From: Rhodospirillaceae bacterium | GTDB taxonomy: Bacteria; Pseudomonadota; Alphaproteobacteria; Rhodospirillales; Rhodospirillaceae | NCBI GenBank assembly: GCA_947476925.1 | Contig: CANJSF010000030.1 | Coordinates: 1 to 41,477, forward strand | Length of the DNA stretch: 41,477 bases | Direction of reading: 5' to 3' | Shown: in pieces, positions 25,336-33,515 of the stretch | Numbering within the stretch: the first letter of the stretch is position 1 | Layout: each line of letters opens with the position of its first letter | Program-made: the position numbers and the translations under genes | The notes under the pieces: generated by a model | The model's input: the letters and a program-made list of their open reading frames with translations, nothing else | Told to the model about the DNA's origin: nothing | Database searches by the model: none

Positions 25336-26495
25336 TGGCGCCGCATCGCCAGAACGTCGTCGTAAACCGCCAGCGTTTTTGCGCACATTTCGACTTTATC
25401 GAATTTTTTATGCACGCGTTCAATCGCGCGAGCCGACAACTGCGCGCGGTCGTCGCGCGACAAACTTAAGGCACGTTGCAAAGCATCGGCCAATGACACC
25501 GGATCGCGTGGCGTAAACAACCAGCCGGTGACGCCGGGTTCGATGATTTCAGCGGCAGCGCCGTGCGCCGGGGCAACGACCGGGCGGCCCATGGCTTGGG
25601 CCTCGGCGACAACGCGCCCGAAGGCTTCAGGATCAGTCGATGCTGAAACCGCAACATCGGTAACCATATATGCTGCTGGAATATCGTTGCAGTCTTGCAC
25701 GATCTGCACCCAGCCGCCGACATTTTGCGCGTCAGCGTAAGATATGAGCGAGTCAACCAGATGCGTGCTTTCCGTTGGGCCGACCATCATGCAACGCAAT
25801 TCGCGGCTGGGGTCGCGCTGACGCAACACCGCCAGCGCATCAATCAACAGGTGGTGGCCTTTCCACCCGGTAATGCGTCCCGACAGCATAATGACGGGCG
25901 TTGATTCCGACAGCCGCCATTTCAGCGACAGTTGGATCAGTCGCTGCGACGACACGTTCTTTGGATCGAATTGTTGCAGCTCAACACCGCGATGAATCAG
26001 GCGTATACGTTCAGCGGGCACGCCGTACTCGCGCATCAAATGGGCGTGAATGAATTCGGAAATGGCGATCACCGCATCGCCTTCGGCCATCACGCGATTG
26101 TATAATTTCTTCAAGCCAAGGGGTCCCAAGCCATAGGTGCCGTGGAACGTCGTCACAAATGGAATGTTCAGCCGCTTTGCGGCTGCTTGCGCGCTCCAGG
26201 CAGGCGCGCGGGATCGGGCATGAATGACCGAAACATTGTTGGTACTCATGACTTCTGCCAACAGGTCGATATTGCGGCGAATCGCCAGCGGGTTTTTAGT
26301 TTTCAAAGGCAGGGTGATATGCCTCGCCCCGACCCGCTCCAACTCGCGCGCCATGGGCCCACCGGCGCTTGCAACCAAAGCGGTCCATCCCGCGGCCACA
26401 AGGGCCTGGGCGACATCAATGGTGCCGCGCTCGACCCCGCCGGCAACCAGCGAGGGCAGCACTTGCAAGCACACGCGCTTGGTTGTCTCGCCCAT
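25332..26495 (-). CDS. Glycosyltransferase family 4 (GT-B fold)
   Basis: From ATG 26495 the product is 387 aa: MGETTKRVCLQVLPSLVAGGVERGT is a typical GT4 N-terminus with the GGxER acceptor-site loop. The C-terminal half has LSGRITGWKGHHLLIDAL and the E-x7-E element in STDPEAFGRVVAEAQAMGRPVVA, which binds the sugar nucleotide. An open frame extends to 26624 but that stretch overlaps the divergent TPR gene. The likely role is lipopolysaccharide or other envelope glycan assembly with the coupled GT9 gene; the sugar is unknown. Confidence 0.88.
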   Translation of the reverse strand: MGETTKRVCLQVLPSLVAGGVERGTIDVAQALVAAGWTALVASAGGPMARELERVGARHITLPLKTKNPLAIRRNIDLLAEVMSTNNVSVIHARSRAPAWSAQAAAKRLNIPFVTTFHGTYGLGPLGLKKLYNRVMAEGDAVIAISEFIHAHLMREYGVPAERIRLIHRGVELQQFDPKNVSSQRLIQLSLKWRLSESTPVIMLSGRITGWKGHHLLIDALAVLRQRDPSRELRCMMVGPTESTHLVDSLISYADAQNVGGWVQIVQDCNDIPAAYMVTDVAVSASTDPEAFGRVVAEAQAMGRPVVAPAHGAAAEIIEPGVTGWLFTPRDPVSLADALQRALSLSRDDRAQLSARAIERVHKKFDKVEMCAKTLAVYDDVLAMRRQ

Positions 26496-26574
26496 GTTTC
26501 GCCGCAGTCTTCCTGGTATAAGGCACAGCAATATGTCTTTTGTAACACGTTCCCCGCAGATGTCAGGGCTTTCG

Positions 26575-27348
26575 ATGCGCCGCGCTGTACCACTCACTAT
26601 CGCCTCTTGTGCATTGGCCATCATGATCGGCCCGGCGATGGCGCAAACGCCATCCCCCGATCTGATGAAGCCCGCCGAGACCTATAAATTCTGCCTCGAC
26701 ATGGCCCGCAGCTACCCTGAGCAGGGCTTCGAGTTTGCCGGCAAATGGGTGGGCTTAAGCGGCGGTGAACCGGCCAAGCACTGCCGCGCCGTCGCCTTGT
26801 TGGGTTTACGCGAATTCAACGAAGCGGCAACGCGGCTTGAAGAATTGGCGCAAGGCTCGAAGCAAGACAACACCGTGCGCGCGGGCATGTTGGCGCAGGC
26901 CGCTCAAGCGTGGTTGCTCGGTGGCCAAACCGAGCGCGCCTATGCGGCACAAACATCGGCCCTGCAACTGTTGCCACGCGACGTATCAATTTTGATGGAC
27001 CGCGCCGCCACGTTGGCTGAGGCCAAGAACTACTGGCAGGCGATTGATGATCTCAATGTTGTGTTGGGAATCGAGCCCAAAAATGTCGATGCTTTGGCGT
27101 TCCGAGCCAGCGCTTATCGCATGGTCGAGGCCGATGACTTGGCCTTTGACGATGCTGAACGCGCGGTCACGCTTGATCCCAACAACATCAGTGCGTTGCT
27201 CGAACGCGGCAATTTGCACCGCATGAAAGGGCGCAACGCCCAAGCGCGCAAAGACTGGATGAAGATTCTAGAAATTACATCCGACGGTGAAGCCGCCAAA
27301 GCTGCGCGTGCGAATATTGAAAAGTTGGATGTGAACCCAGAAAAGTAG
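26575..27348 (+). CDS. Exported TPR-repeat protein
   Basis: ATG 26575 has AGGG 6 nt upstream and yields a clean signal peptide, MRRAVPLTIASCALAIMIGPAMA-Q; ATGs at 26533 and 26560 are alternatives. The 257-aa product contains several 34-residue TPR-like helical pairs, for example VSILMDRAATLAEAKNYWQAIDDLNVVLGIEPKN and VDALAFRASAYRMVEADDLAFDDAERAVTLDPNN. Periplasmic TPR proteins act as scaffolds; the partner is unknown. It is divergent from the glycosyltransferase pair and convergent with the fzlA-like gene. Confidence 0.85.
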   Translation: MRRAVPLTIASCALAIMIGPAMAQTPSPDLMKPAETYKFCLDMARSYPEQGFEFAGKWVGLSGGEPAKHCRAVALLGLREFNEAATRLEELAQGSKQDNTVRAGMLAQAAQAWLLGGQTERAYAAQTSALQLLPRDVSILMDRAATLAEAKNYWQAIDDLNVVLGIEPKNVDALAFRASAYRMVEADDLAFDDAERAVTLDPNNISALLERGNLHRMKGRNAQARKDWMKILEITSDGEAAKAARANIEKLDVNPEK

Positions 27349-27410
27349 GCAGCTTTTTACTGCGCGTAAATTTTCAAGGCACCCGAGGCCCGCGTGTCGA
27401 GAATGTGCGC

Positions 27411-28079
27411 CTAAAAATCCAGATCCGCATAAACAGCAGCTGGGTGAATGCCCGGCACCACATCGCGCAGCAAGCAGCGAAAACTCGCACGCGACTTAAT
27501 GCGCACATACCATTCTTTGGTCAGCGGGTGGTCGTCCCACGGCACGTCACCACTGTAGTCAATGAGCGACAGGTGCGCGGCTGCGCTGATGTCGGCAATG
27601 CTTAAATGCTCGCCGGCCAGCCAGCTGCGCCGATCCGTCAACCAGGCGATGTATTGTAGATGTGTGTGCAAATTATCGCGCCCGGCTTTGAGCGCGCGTG
27701 AGTCGGGCGCTGCACCTGAGAGCATGCGACGATTGAGTTTTTCACCCGCCAGGTTGATCGTCACTTCTTCAAAAAATTTGCGATCAAACCACGCAGCTAA
27801 GCGCCGGGCTTCGATGCGATCCTTTAAGGTGCGGCCAATCAGCTTAGGCTCGGGATAAACCTCGTCTAAATATTCGGCGATGTTGGTTGCGTCTGTGAGG
27901 ATCGTGCCGTCATCTTCGACCAGCACCGGAATTTCGCCTGCGGGGTTGATCGACAAAAACCCGGCATCGTAGTGCCAAGTTTCTTGCACCACCTCAACAA
28001 ACGGCAAGCGTTTTTCGTGCAGCAGCACGCGCGCTTTGCGTGAGAAGGGGCACAGGGTGTGATGATAGAGCGTGGGCAA
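27411..28079 (-). CDS. fzlA: FzlA-like GST-fold cell division protein
   Basis: The 222-aa product has an N-terminal thioredoxin-like GST domain (LYHHTLCPFSRKARVLLHEKRLPF...NPAGEIPVLVEDDG) and a C-terminal helical domain ending GIHPAAVYADLDF. The conserved C-terminal end and overall length match, from memory, FzlA of Caulobacter, which binds FtsZ and promotes constriction. The first in-frame start is TTG at 28079; between it and an upstream stop there is no ATG or GTG, so TTG initiation seems forced. A plain glutathione S-transferase is the alternative. Confidence 0.72.
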   Translation of the reverse strand: MPTLYHHTLCPFSRKARVLLHEKRLPFVEVVQETWHYDAGFLSINPAGEIPVLVEDDGTILTDATNIAEYLDEVYPEPKLIGRTLKDRIEARRLAAWFDRKFFEEVTINLAGEKLNRRMLSGAAPDSRALKAGRDNLHTHLQYIAWLTDRRSWLAGEHLSIADISAAAHLSLIDYSGDVPWDDHPLTKEWYVRIKSRASFRCLLRDVVPGIHPAAVYADLDF

Positions 28080-28152
28080 TGGGGAGGTGCCAAGAGTTGA
28101 AAAACCGCGGCAGTCTTAATCGGTTCGCGCGTCGGTTTCTAGTTGAGAAAGG

Positions 28153-28437
28153 CTATTTCCCAGCCATCTTGGAATACATGGATTTAACAAGTTCGGTCAG
28201 CGTCACGCCGATTTTATCGCCTGAGGTCACCACGACTTCGCCGCGCGCAATCAGCACGTCGTTGGCATAAATTTCAACGGGATCAGACGTGTGCTGTTCC
28301 AATTCGACCACGGCACCGCGGCCCAGTTTCAACAATTGGTGCACGCGCAAGTTCGATTGCCCTAAAACCACGGCAATTTCCACGTCGACATTATTAATCG
28401 CGTCGCGGGACTCTTCGTCTTCGTCTTTTTTGGCCAT
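28153..28437 (-). CDS. fliN: Flagellar motor switch protein FliN (solitary)
   Basis: The 94-aa product consists almost only of the FliN/SpoA domain: NVDVEIAVVLGQSNLRVHQLLKLGRGAVVELEQHTSDPVEIYANDVLIARGEVVV, followed by KIGVTLTEL. FliN forms part of the C-ring and binds CheY-P and the export ATPase complex in known systems. No other flagellar gene is in the window, so it is separated from its usual partners. It could also serve another FliN-like complex such as a type III secretion ring, but the sequence looks like ordinary FliN. Confidence 0.9.
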   Translation of the reverse strand: MAKKDEDEESRDAINNVDVEIAVVLGQSNLRVHQLLKLGRGAVVELEQHTSDPVEIYANDVLIARGEVVVTSGDKIGVTLTELVKSMYSKMAGK

Positions 28438-28594
28438 GGCTTACCCCGGTGGGGAACGTTTTTTGTTTTAATTGTTCTCGGGCTTGTCGTGTTGCCAAAC
28501 TATGCGTGCCACAAAGGCCTGCGGCAAGCTCGTCAGACACGATGACCCGTCCTTAACCTGCCTGGGAAGGGTTAAAAAGTGCTTTATAGGCCGG

Positions 28595-29386
28595 TCACAT
28601 GTCCCAATTGAGCGCCTTAAGTGCGGCCGCGTGCAGGGTGCGGTCGCCCATCGCCAGCACATGTCCGGCTGACGTTTGGGTCAGTGGTTTGCCGTTCCAA
28701 TCTGTCACGATGCCCCCCGCGTTTTCGATCACCGGGGCCAAAGGTGCGAAGTCGTGCAATTCCGACACACGTTCGCAAGCGATGTCGGTCCAGCCCGACG
28801 CGACCATGGCGTAATGAAAACAATCGGTCCCGCCGTAACGGCGGTGGTAGACGGCCTGGCTGAGGCGTTCAAAGGCCGCAGATTCATCGGGCGTCATGTA
28901 TCCAGGGGCGGTGGCATAAACCGTCGCGGCCTTCAAAGTTTGACAACTGCGCACGTGGCAGGGCTTGCCGTTCAGCGTTGTGGCCTGCCCCGCACCGCCG
29001 ACCCAACGCTGGTTCAACGCCGGATGATTGATGCAGCCGAGCCATGGGATCGATTTGTGCATCAGCGCAATCAACGTGCCGAACAGCGGTACGCCATTGA
29101 TGAATGATTTGGTGCCGTCGATGGGATCGAGCACCCACACCCATTCGGCATTTGGCCGGTCGCTGCCGTGTTCTTCGCCAATGATACCGTGGTCTGGAAA
29201 TCGCGCGGCGATCATCTCGCGCATTTTGGACTCGCTATCGCGGTCGGCCATGGTGACGGGCGTCGCATCGGCCTTGCTGTCGACACCAATATTGGTGCGG
29301 AAATGGCCTAAAATAATTTCGCCGCTGGCATCAGCCAGCCGTTGGGCCAGATCGATGCAAGCGGCGGAATATGTATCCGAGCTCAT
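28595..29386 (-). CDS. hisN: Histidinol-phosphatase, inositol monophosphatase family
   Basis: The 263-aa product carries the metal-binding signatures of the IMPase fold: GEEHG at about 70-74, DPIDGTKSF at 87-95, and WTDIACERVSELHDFAPLAPVIENAGG near the C-terminus. The GTDCFHYAMVASGWTDI segment and length agree with HisN-type histidinol-phosphate phosphatases of actinobacteria and alphaproteobacteria, the penultimate step of histidine synthesis. A general inositol-phosphatase-like activity cannot be ruled out. No other his gene is nearby. Confidence 0.8.
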   Translation of the reverse strand: MSSDTYSAACIDLAQRLADASGEIILGHFRTNIGVDSKADATPVTMADRDSESKMREMIAARFPDHGIIGEEHGSDRPNAEWVWVLDPIDGTKSFINGVPLFGTLIALMHKSIPWLGCINHPALNQRWVGGAGQATTLNGKPCHVRSCQTLKAATVYATAPGYMTPDESAAFERLSQAVYHRRYGGTDCFHYAMVASGWTDIACERVSELHDFAPLAPVIENAGGIVTDWNGKPLTQTSAGHVLAMGDRTLHAAALKALNWDM

Positions 29387-29407
29387 CTTTGCTCGGCAGC
29401 GATGGTG

Positions 29408-29989
29408 TTATTGGGCAGGTGCGTCGACCGGCGGCGGATTGTCGGTGTTGGACATCAGGAACTTAATAACGTTGGCGCGTTCCTGAGGCTTCTTCAAACC
29501 AGCAAAAGACATCGTGCCCTTGGGCGCCAAGCGCTTGGGGTTTTCAAGGTAATCGTCAAGTTTGGCGTAGTCCCACTTGCCGCCAATCGCCTTAAGCGAG
29601 TCGGATGTTTTGAAGCCGTTGCGGTCACCCACCTCGTCGCCCACGATATTATGCAGGTTCGGGCCGGTGCCGTTTTTGCCGCCCATTTCGGCGGTGTGGC
29701 AGCTGGCGCATTTGCGGAAGACAGCTTTGCCGTCATCGACATTGGCCGCCACAATCATCGGACGAATGTCAGGGCGGGCGGCAGGTCCGCCGCCATCGGC
29801 GCTCGCCACGGCCACTTCTGCCACTTCGATGGGGTAGGCGAATGTTTCCAATGCCGGCTTTTCGGTCGGCAAAATAAAGCCGCCAATAATATTCACGCCC
29901 AGGATTGCAAGGAACGCCATCCAGAAGCCGCTGATAATTGTGTAATAAAGCGGGCTTTGAACGGTTACCGTCGCTTTGTGATCGGACAT
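29408..29989 (-). CDS. cycM: Membrane-anchored cytochrome c (CycM-like)
   Basis: The 193-aa protein has one N-terminal transmembrane anchor (about 14-40, YYTIISGFWMAFLAILGVNIIGGFIL), a Pro/Ala linker and a class I cytochrome c domain. The haem site is CASCH at 94-98, and Met160 in KGTMSFAG is the expected sixth ligand. Alphaproteobacterial CycM/c552 proteins of this design pass electrons from the bc1 complex to terminal oxidase. The gene is divergent from kdsB-pheA, a linkage common in alphaproteobacteria. Confidence 0.88.
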   Translation of the reverse strand: MSDHKATVTVQSPLYYTIISGFWMAFLAILGVNIIGGFILPTEKPALETFAYPIEVAEVAVASADGGGPAARPDIRPMIVAANVDDGKAVFRKCASCHTAEMGGKNGTGPNLHNIVGDEVGDRNGFKTSDSLKAIGGKWDYAKLDDYLENPKRLAPKGTMSFAGLKKPQERANVIKFLMSNTDNPPPVDAPAQ

Positions 29990-30264
29990 CGAAAAGTCCC
30001 CAAACCAATAAAAAGTGGCGCTGGACCCCCGTCGGCGACCGTGGCCGCCAGCCCAGCGAATTCGCGCCTTGAATAAATGGTTTGGGCGGAAATCTCAATA
30101 CGAAACAAGGACAAAGCCCCCGATCACCCCCAAAGAATGACCCCGCAATCGACCTTGGCCCCGGCGCTTGGTTCCTTTATGTCTCAAGCCGCTAAAACAA
30201 AGGGCTTTGCGACTCCGGCCGGGAGTTTGCAAATGGCTCGCAACTTCGTGGTTTGTGTATTTCC

Positions 30265-31005
30265 ATGTCCTCTGACGCGCTGATTGTTATCCCTTCTCGG
30301 CTCAAGGCGACTCGCTTGCCCAATAAACCCCTGGCGATGATCGGCAATGCGCCGATGATTGTGCATGTTTGGCGGCGCGCCGTGGCCGCTCAGGCCGGGC
30401 CGGTGGTGGTTGCCTGTGGTGACCCCGAAATTGCCGATGTGATTACTCAGGCCGGCGGGCAGGCGGTCATGACAGACCCCGCACTCCCGTCGGGCTCCGA
30501 CCGCGTTTATGCGGCGGCAGAAACATTCGACCCTCAAGGCAAATATCAAGTCATCGTCAATGTGCAGGGCGATCTGCCAACGCTTGACCCCGCCATTGTT
30601 GCGGCATCCATCGCGCCCTTGTCGCACCCTCAGTTCGATATCGGTACGCCGGTGGCACTGATTACAAAGCCCGAAGAACTTACGGACAATGCCGTGGTTA
30701 AGCCGGCTGTGATTTTCAAGCCCGGCGAAAAAATTGCCGCAGCACTTTATTTCAGCCGCAACCTGATTCCCTCGGGCGAGGGGCCGCACTATCACCACAT
30801 CGGCGTTTATTCGTTCCGCCGTTCGGCGCTGAAAACATTTGTCGGTCTGACTCCAACCGAATTGGAACTGCGCGAGCGGTTGGAACAATTGCGCGCCATC
30901 GAGCATGGCATGCGCATTGGCGCGGTACTGGTCGATACCATTCCGCTCGGCGTCGATACGCCGGCTGATTTGGAACGCGCGCGTAAATTACTGGGTGTCG
31001 CCTAA
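30265..31005 (+). CDS. kdsB: 3-deoxy-manno-octulosonate cytidylyltransferase
   Basis: The 246-aa product (ATG 30265; a GTG at 30253 is possible) begins with the nucleotide-binding IVIPSRLKATRLPNKPL and contains SGSDRVYAA, NVQGDLP, and HHIGVYSFRR, all typical of KdsB. It activates Kdo as CMP-Kdo for lipopolysaccharide inner core synthesis. The stop is 1 bp before the pheA start, so the genes are co-transcribed. The 275-bp divergent region to cycM shows no further gene. Confidence 0.95.
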   Translation: MSSDALIVIPSRLKATRLPNKPLAMIGNAPMIVHVWRRAVAAQAGPVVVACGDPEIADVITQAGGQAVMTDPALPSGSDRVYAAAETFDPQGKYQVIVNVQGDLPTLDPAIVAASIAPLSHPQFDIGTPVALITKPEELTDNAVVKPAVIFKPGEKIAAALYFSRNLIPSGEGPHYHHIGVYSFRRSALKTFVGLTPTELELRERLEQLRAIEHGMRIGAVLVDTIPLGVDTPADLERARKLLGVA

Positions 31006-31006
31006 C

Positions 31007-31864
31007 ATGGCGGCGCGCAAGCCCAGGGGCAGTCAAATCGCATTTCAGGGCGACATTGGCTCGTACTCGCATCATGCGTGCCGCATGCGATTTCCTAAGC
31101 TCACGCCACTACCGTGCGCGACATTTGAAGATGCCATCAACGCCGTGCATGTGGGCAAAGCTAAACTTGCGATGATTGCAGTTGATAATTCGGTCGCGGG
31201 TCGTGTTGCCGACGTTCATCATTTGCTGCCGGGCTCGGGCTTGAAAATTATCGGCGAGCATTACCAGCCCATCCATCACCATCTGTTAGCGGTGAAGGGT
31301 GCGACGTTAAAGACCATCAGGCATGTGGAAAGCCACATCCATGCGCTCAGCCAGTGCCGCAAGTTTTTGCGCAAGCATAAATTCAAAGCCGTTGTGGCGC
31401 TCGATACAGCGGGTGCCGCACGCGATATCGCCGCGCGCAAAGATACCAGTGTGGCCGCCATTGCATCGGCAGCGGCCGGAAAAATCTATAAGTTAAACTC
31501 GCTCGCCGAAAACATCGAAGACGAGCAGCATAACACAACACGCTTTCTCATTATGGCGCGCGAAGGCGCTACACCAAAGCCGTCAACGCGATGTGTCACG
31601 TCCATGATCTTCCGCCTTAAAAGCGTGCCGGCCGCGCTGTATAAGGCGCTCGGTGGCTTTGCGACCAACGGCATCAATCTCACGAAGCTCGAAAGCTATT
31701 TGATCGGCGGGTTTTTTAAGAAAGCTGAATTTTATGTCGAGGTCGAAGGCCACCCCGACGCGCCCGCTTTCAAGCATGCGCTACGCGACTTAGCGCTGTA
31801 TTCCGACCGCGTGGACTTTTTGGGCACATACCCGGCCGACAAATTCCGCCTGCGTGGACGTTAA
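31007..31864 (+). CDS. pheA: Prephenate dehydratase
   Basis: From ATG 31007 the protein has 285 aa. The catalytic domain starts with IAFQGDIGSYSHHACR and ends with the HNTTRFLIM motif that carries the conserved Thr-Arg-Phe. The C-terminal ACT regulatory domain has SVPAALYKALGGFATNGINLTKLESYLIGG. It converts prephenate to phenylpyruvate in phenylalanine synthesis, and the ACT domain normally gives feedback inhibition by Phe. Its end overlaps the convergent nudC stop by 4 bp. Confidence 0.95.
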   Translation: MAARKPRGSQIAFQGDIGSYSHHACRMRFPKLTPLPCATFEDAINAVHVGKAKLAMIAVDNSVAGRVADVHHLLPGSGLKIIGEHYQPIHHHLLAVKGATLKTIRHVESHIHALSQCRKFLRKHKFKAVVALDTAGAARDIAARKDTSVAAIASAAAGKIYKLNSLAENIEDEQHNTTRFLIMAREGATPKPSTRCVTSMIFRLKSVPAALYKALGGFATNGINLTKLESYLIGGFFKKAEFYVEVEGHPDAPAFKHALRDLALYSDRVDFLGTYPADKFRLRGR

Positions 31865-32784
31865 GCTTCGTCCAGCCAAGTATTGAGCAAAAACCGCGCA
31901 ATCGAGAATGTGTTGGGGAGACGCAGGTTCTCAAAGGCTGAGCCCGGCTTGCCAAACGCGCGCAGATCATCGCGGGTAAACCAACGGCAGTCTTCCAACT
32001 CATCATCGCCGCGCGCGATTTCGGTTGTCGTCGCTTTTGCTCTGAAGCCCAACATGATGGACGACGGAAACGGCCAAGGTTGGCTGGCCAAGTAGCGCAC
32101 ATCACCTACGGCAATCCCGGTTTCCTCATAGGTTTCGCGAATCACGGTTTCTTCCAGGCTCTCGCCGGGCTCGACGAACCCAGCGATCACGGAATACATC
32201 CCCGCCGGCCAACGCGCCTGACGACCCAGCAAGGCGCGCGTGCCTGTGGGGTCCTCGATCAAGGTAATCACCGCCGGGTCGGTGCGCGGAAAGCTGCGGT
32301 GCGCGCAGTCCGCGTTGGTACACACGCGGGCATGGCCGCCGTCGCTGATGCGCGTTGGTGTTCCGCAGCGCCCGCAGTGCTGATGGTTCTCGTGCCAAAT
32401 CACCATGGCGCGCGCGTAAGCCAGAACCGAGGCCTCGGTGTTGGGCAGTAAACTCACAACTTCATTGAGCGTGCGGTACTCGCCACTGATTCCTAAATCG
32501 GGCGGTGTTTCGGAAGCCGGCAAACTTACTACAAACCACGGTGTGCCGTCGTCAAAGCCCAAAAAGGTTGGACCAAGATCATCAAGATTTAATCGTGTTG
32601 AAAGAGCCGCATAAGACAAAAATTGAACTTGCGGCGCGGCGCTAAACAAATGCTTTTGATTCCACACCGGAACAATACGCGCTTCAGAGCTGGTCAAAAC
32701 GGCGCGCAACCCTGTCTCATCAATGCGCAAAGGCGCGCGTCGATCCAGCGGGCTGCCGCTATATGTAATGTGGGGCTTAAGCAC
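31861..32784 (-). CDS. nudC: NAD(+)/NADH pyrophosphatase, NudC type
   Basis: The 307-aa protein starts with GTG inside the end of rlmH (8-bp overlap). It has an N-terminal domain, a zinc ribbon with Cys at 137, 140, 155 and 160, the Nudix box GFVEPGESLEETVIRETYEETGI at 202-224, and the NADH-specific SQPWPFPSS at 234-242. It hydrolyses NAD(H) and in known cases removes NAD caps from RNA. It is the last gene of the obg-to-nudC cluster. Confidence 0.95.
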   Translation of the reverse strand: MLKPHITYSGSPLDRRAPLRIDETGLRAVLTSSEARIVPVWNQKHLFSAAPQVQFLSYAALSTRLNLDDLGPTFLGFDDGTPWFVVSLPASETPPDLGISGEYRTLNEVVSLLPNTEASVLAYARAMVIWHENHQHCGRCGTPTRISDGGHARVCTNADCAHRSFPRTDPAVITLIEDPTGTRALLGRQARWPAGMYSVIAGFVEPGESLEETVIRETYEETGIAVGDVRYLASQPWPFPSSIMLGFRAKATTTEIARGDDELEDCRWFTRDDLRAFGKPGSAFENLRLPNTFSIARFLLNTWLDEA

Positions 32785-33235
32785 GGTGATAAGGGTGTCC
32801 GGTCAGAATGCTGTGGGCGCGATAAAGTTGTTCCATCAGTAATCCGCGCACCAGCATATGCGGCCAGGTCATCAAGCCCAGCGATAATGTATGGCGTGCG
32901 CGTTTCAGCACCGCCTCGCCGTGGCCATCGGCCCCGCCAATCATAAATGCCAATGTTCGCGCGCCATCATCACGCCAGCCGCCGACGCGCTTGGCGAATT
33001 TCTGACTACTCTCAGAAGTGCCGTTTTCATCCAGCGCGATGATCACACTGCCTTCGGGCACGGCTTTGATCAACGCTTCAGCCTCGCGTGTTTTACGCAC
33101 CTCAGGCGACTGATCTTTGTTGGGCGCGATTTCTTTCACGTCCACGCTCCAGGGCAACCGGTCGGCATACATGGCGCACAAATCTTGCTCTGGACCGGGC
33201 TTGGCCTTGCCCACAGCGAGAATGAGCACGCGCAT
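32777..33235 (-). CDS. rlmH: 23S rRNA pseudouridine-1915 N3-methyltransferase
   Basis: The 152-aa SPOUT methyltransferase has the C-terminal knot FMIGGADGHGEAVLKRARHTLSLGLMTWPHMLVRGLLMEQLYRA, the RlmH signature that binds SAM, and the usual C-terminal GHPYH. It methylates pseudouridine 1915 in helix 69 of 23S rRNA. It follows the nadD-rsfS frame by 9 bp, as in most proteobacteria. Confidence 0.96.
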   Translation of the reverse strand: MRVLILAVGKAKPGPEQDLCAMYADRLPWSVDVKEIAPNKDQSPEVRKTREAEALIKAVPEGSVIIALDENGTSESSQKFAKRVGGWRDDGARTLAFMIGGADGHGEAVLKRARHTLSLGLMTWPHMLVRGLLMEQLYRAHSILTGHPYHRA

Positions 33236-33244
33236 GGATGGGCT

Positions 33245-33515
33245 TTATTTCCGTTTTGCTTTTGCAGTTTTGCGCTTGGCCGTCTTTCGCTTTGGCGATG
33301 CTGCTTTTTTCGCTGGCGCCTTTTTTGCTTTTGCTTTTGCTTTTGCTTTCGCTTTTGGCTTCGCCTTGGTTTTTAGCATTGGCTTGGCTTTAGCTTTGGC
33401 TTTCTTTTTCGTCTTCGCTTTTGGCATCAGCTTCGGCTTTGCTTTTGGTTTGGCCTTCGGCTTTGGTTTTGTCTTTGCTTTGGGCAACGCTTTCAGTTTC
33501 GCGGCCGGCTTGCCT
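33245..33515 (-). repeat. Low-complexity coding repeat in the RsfS tail
   Basis: On the plus strand the region is a succession of GCTTTT/GCTTTC/GGCTTC hexamers, which encode alternating Lys-Ala and Lys-Pro dipeptides on the minus strand. Such slippage-prone DNA may vary in length between strains. Confidence 0.8.

Noticed and set aside
26496-26624. N-terminal extension of the GT4 glycosyltransferase
   Set aside because: The extra 43 residues have no family similarity and overlap the start of the divergent TPR gene.
29342-30076. Plus-strand frame of 244 codons over cycM
   Set aside because: It lies antisense to a clear cytochrome c with CASCH and a Met ligand.
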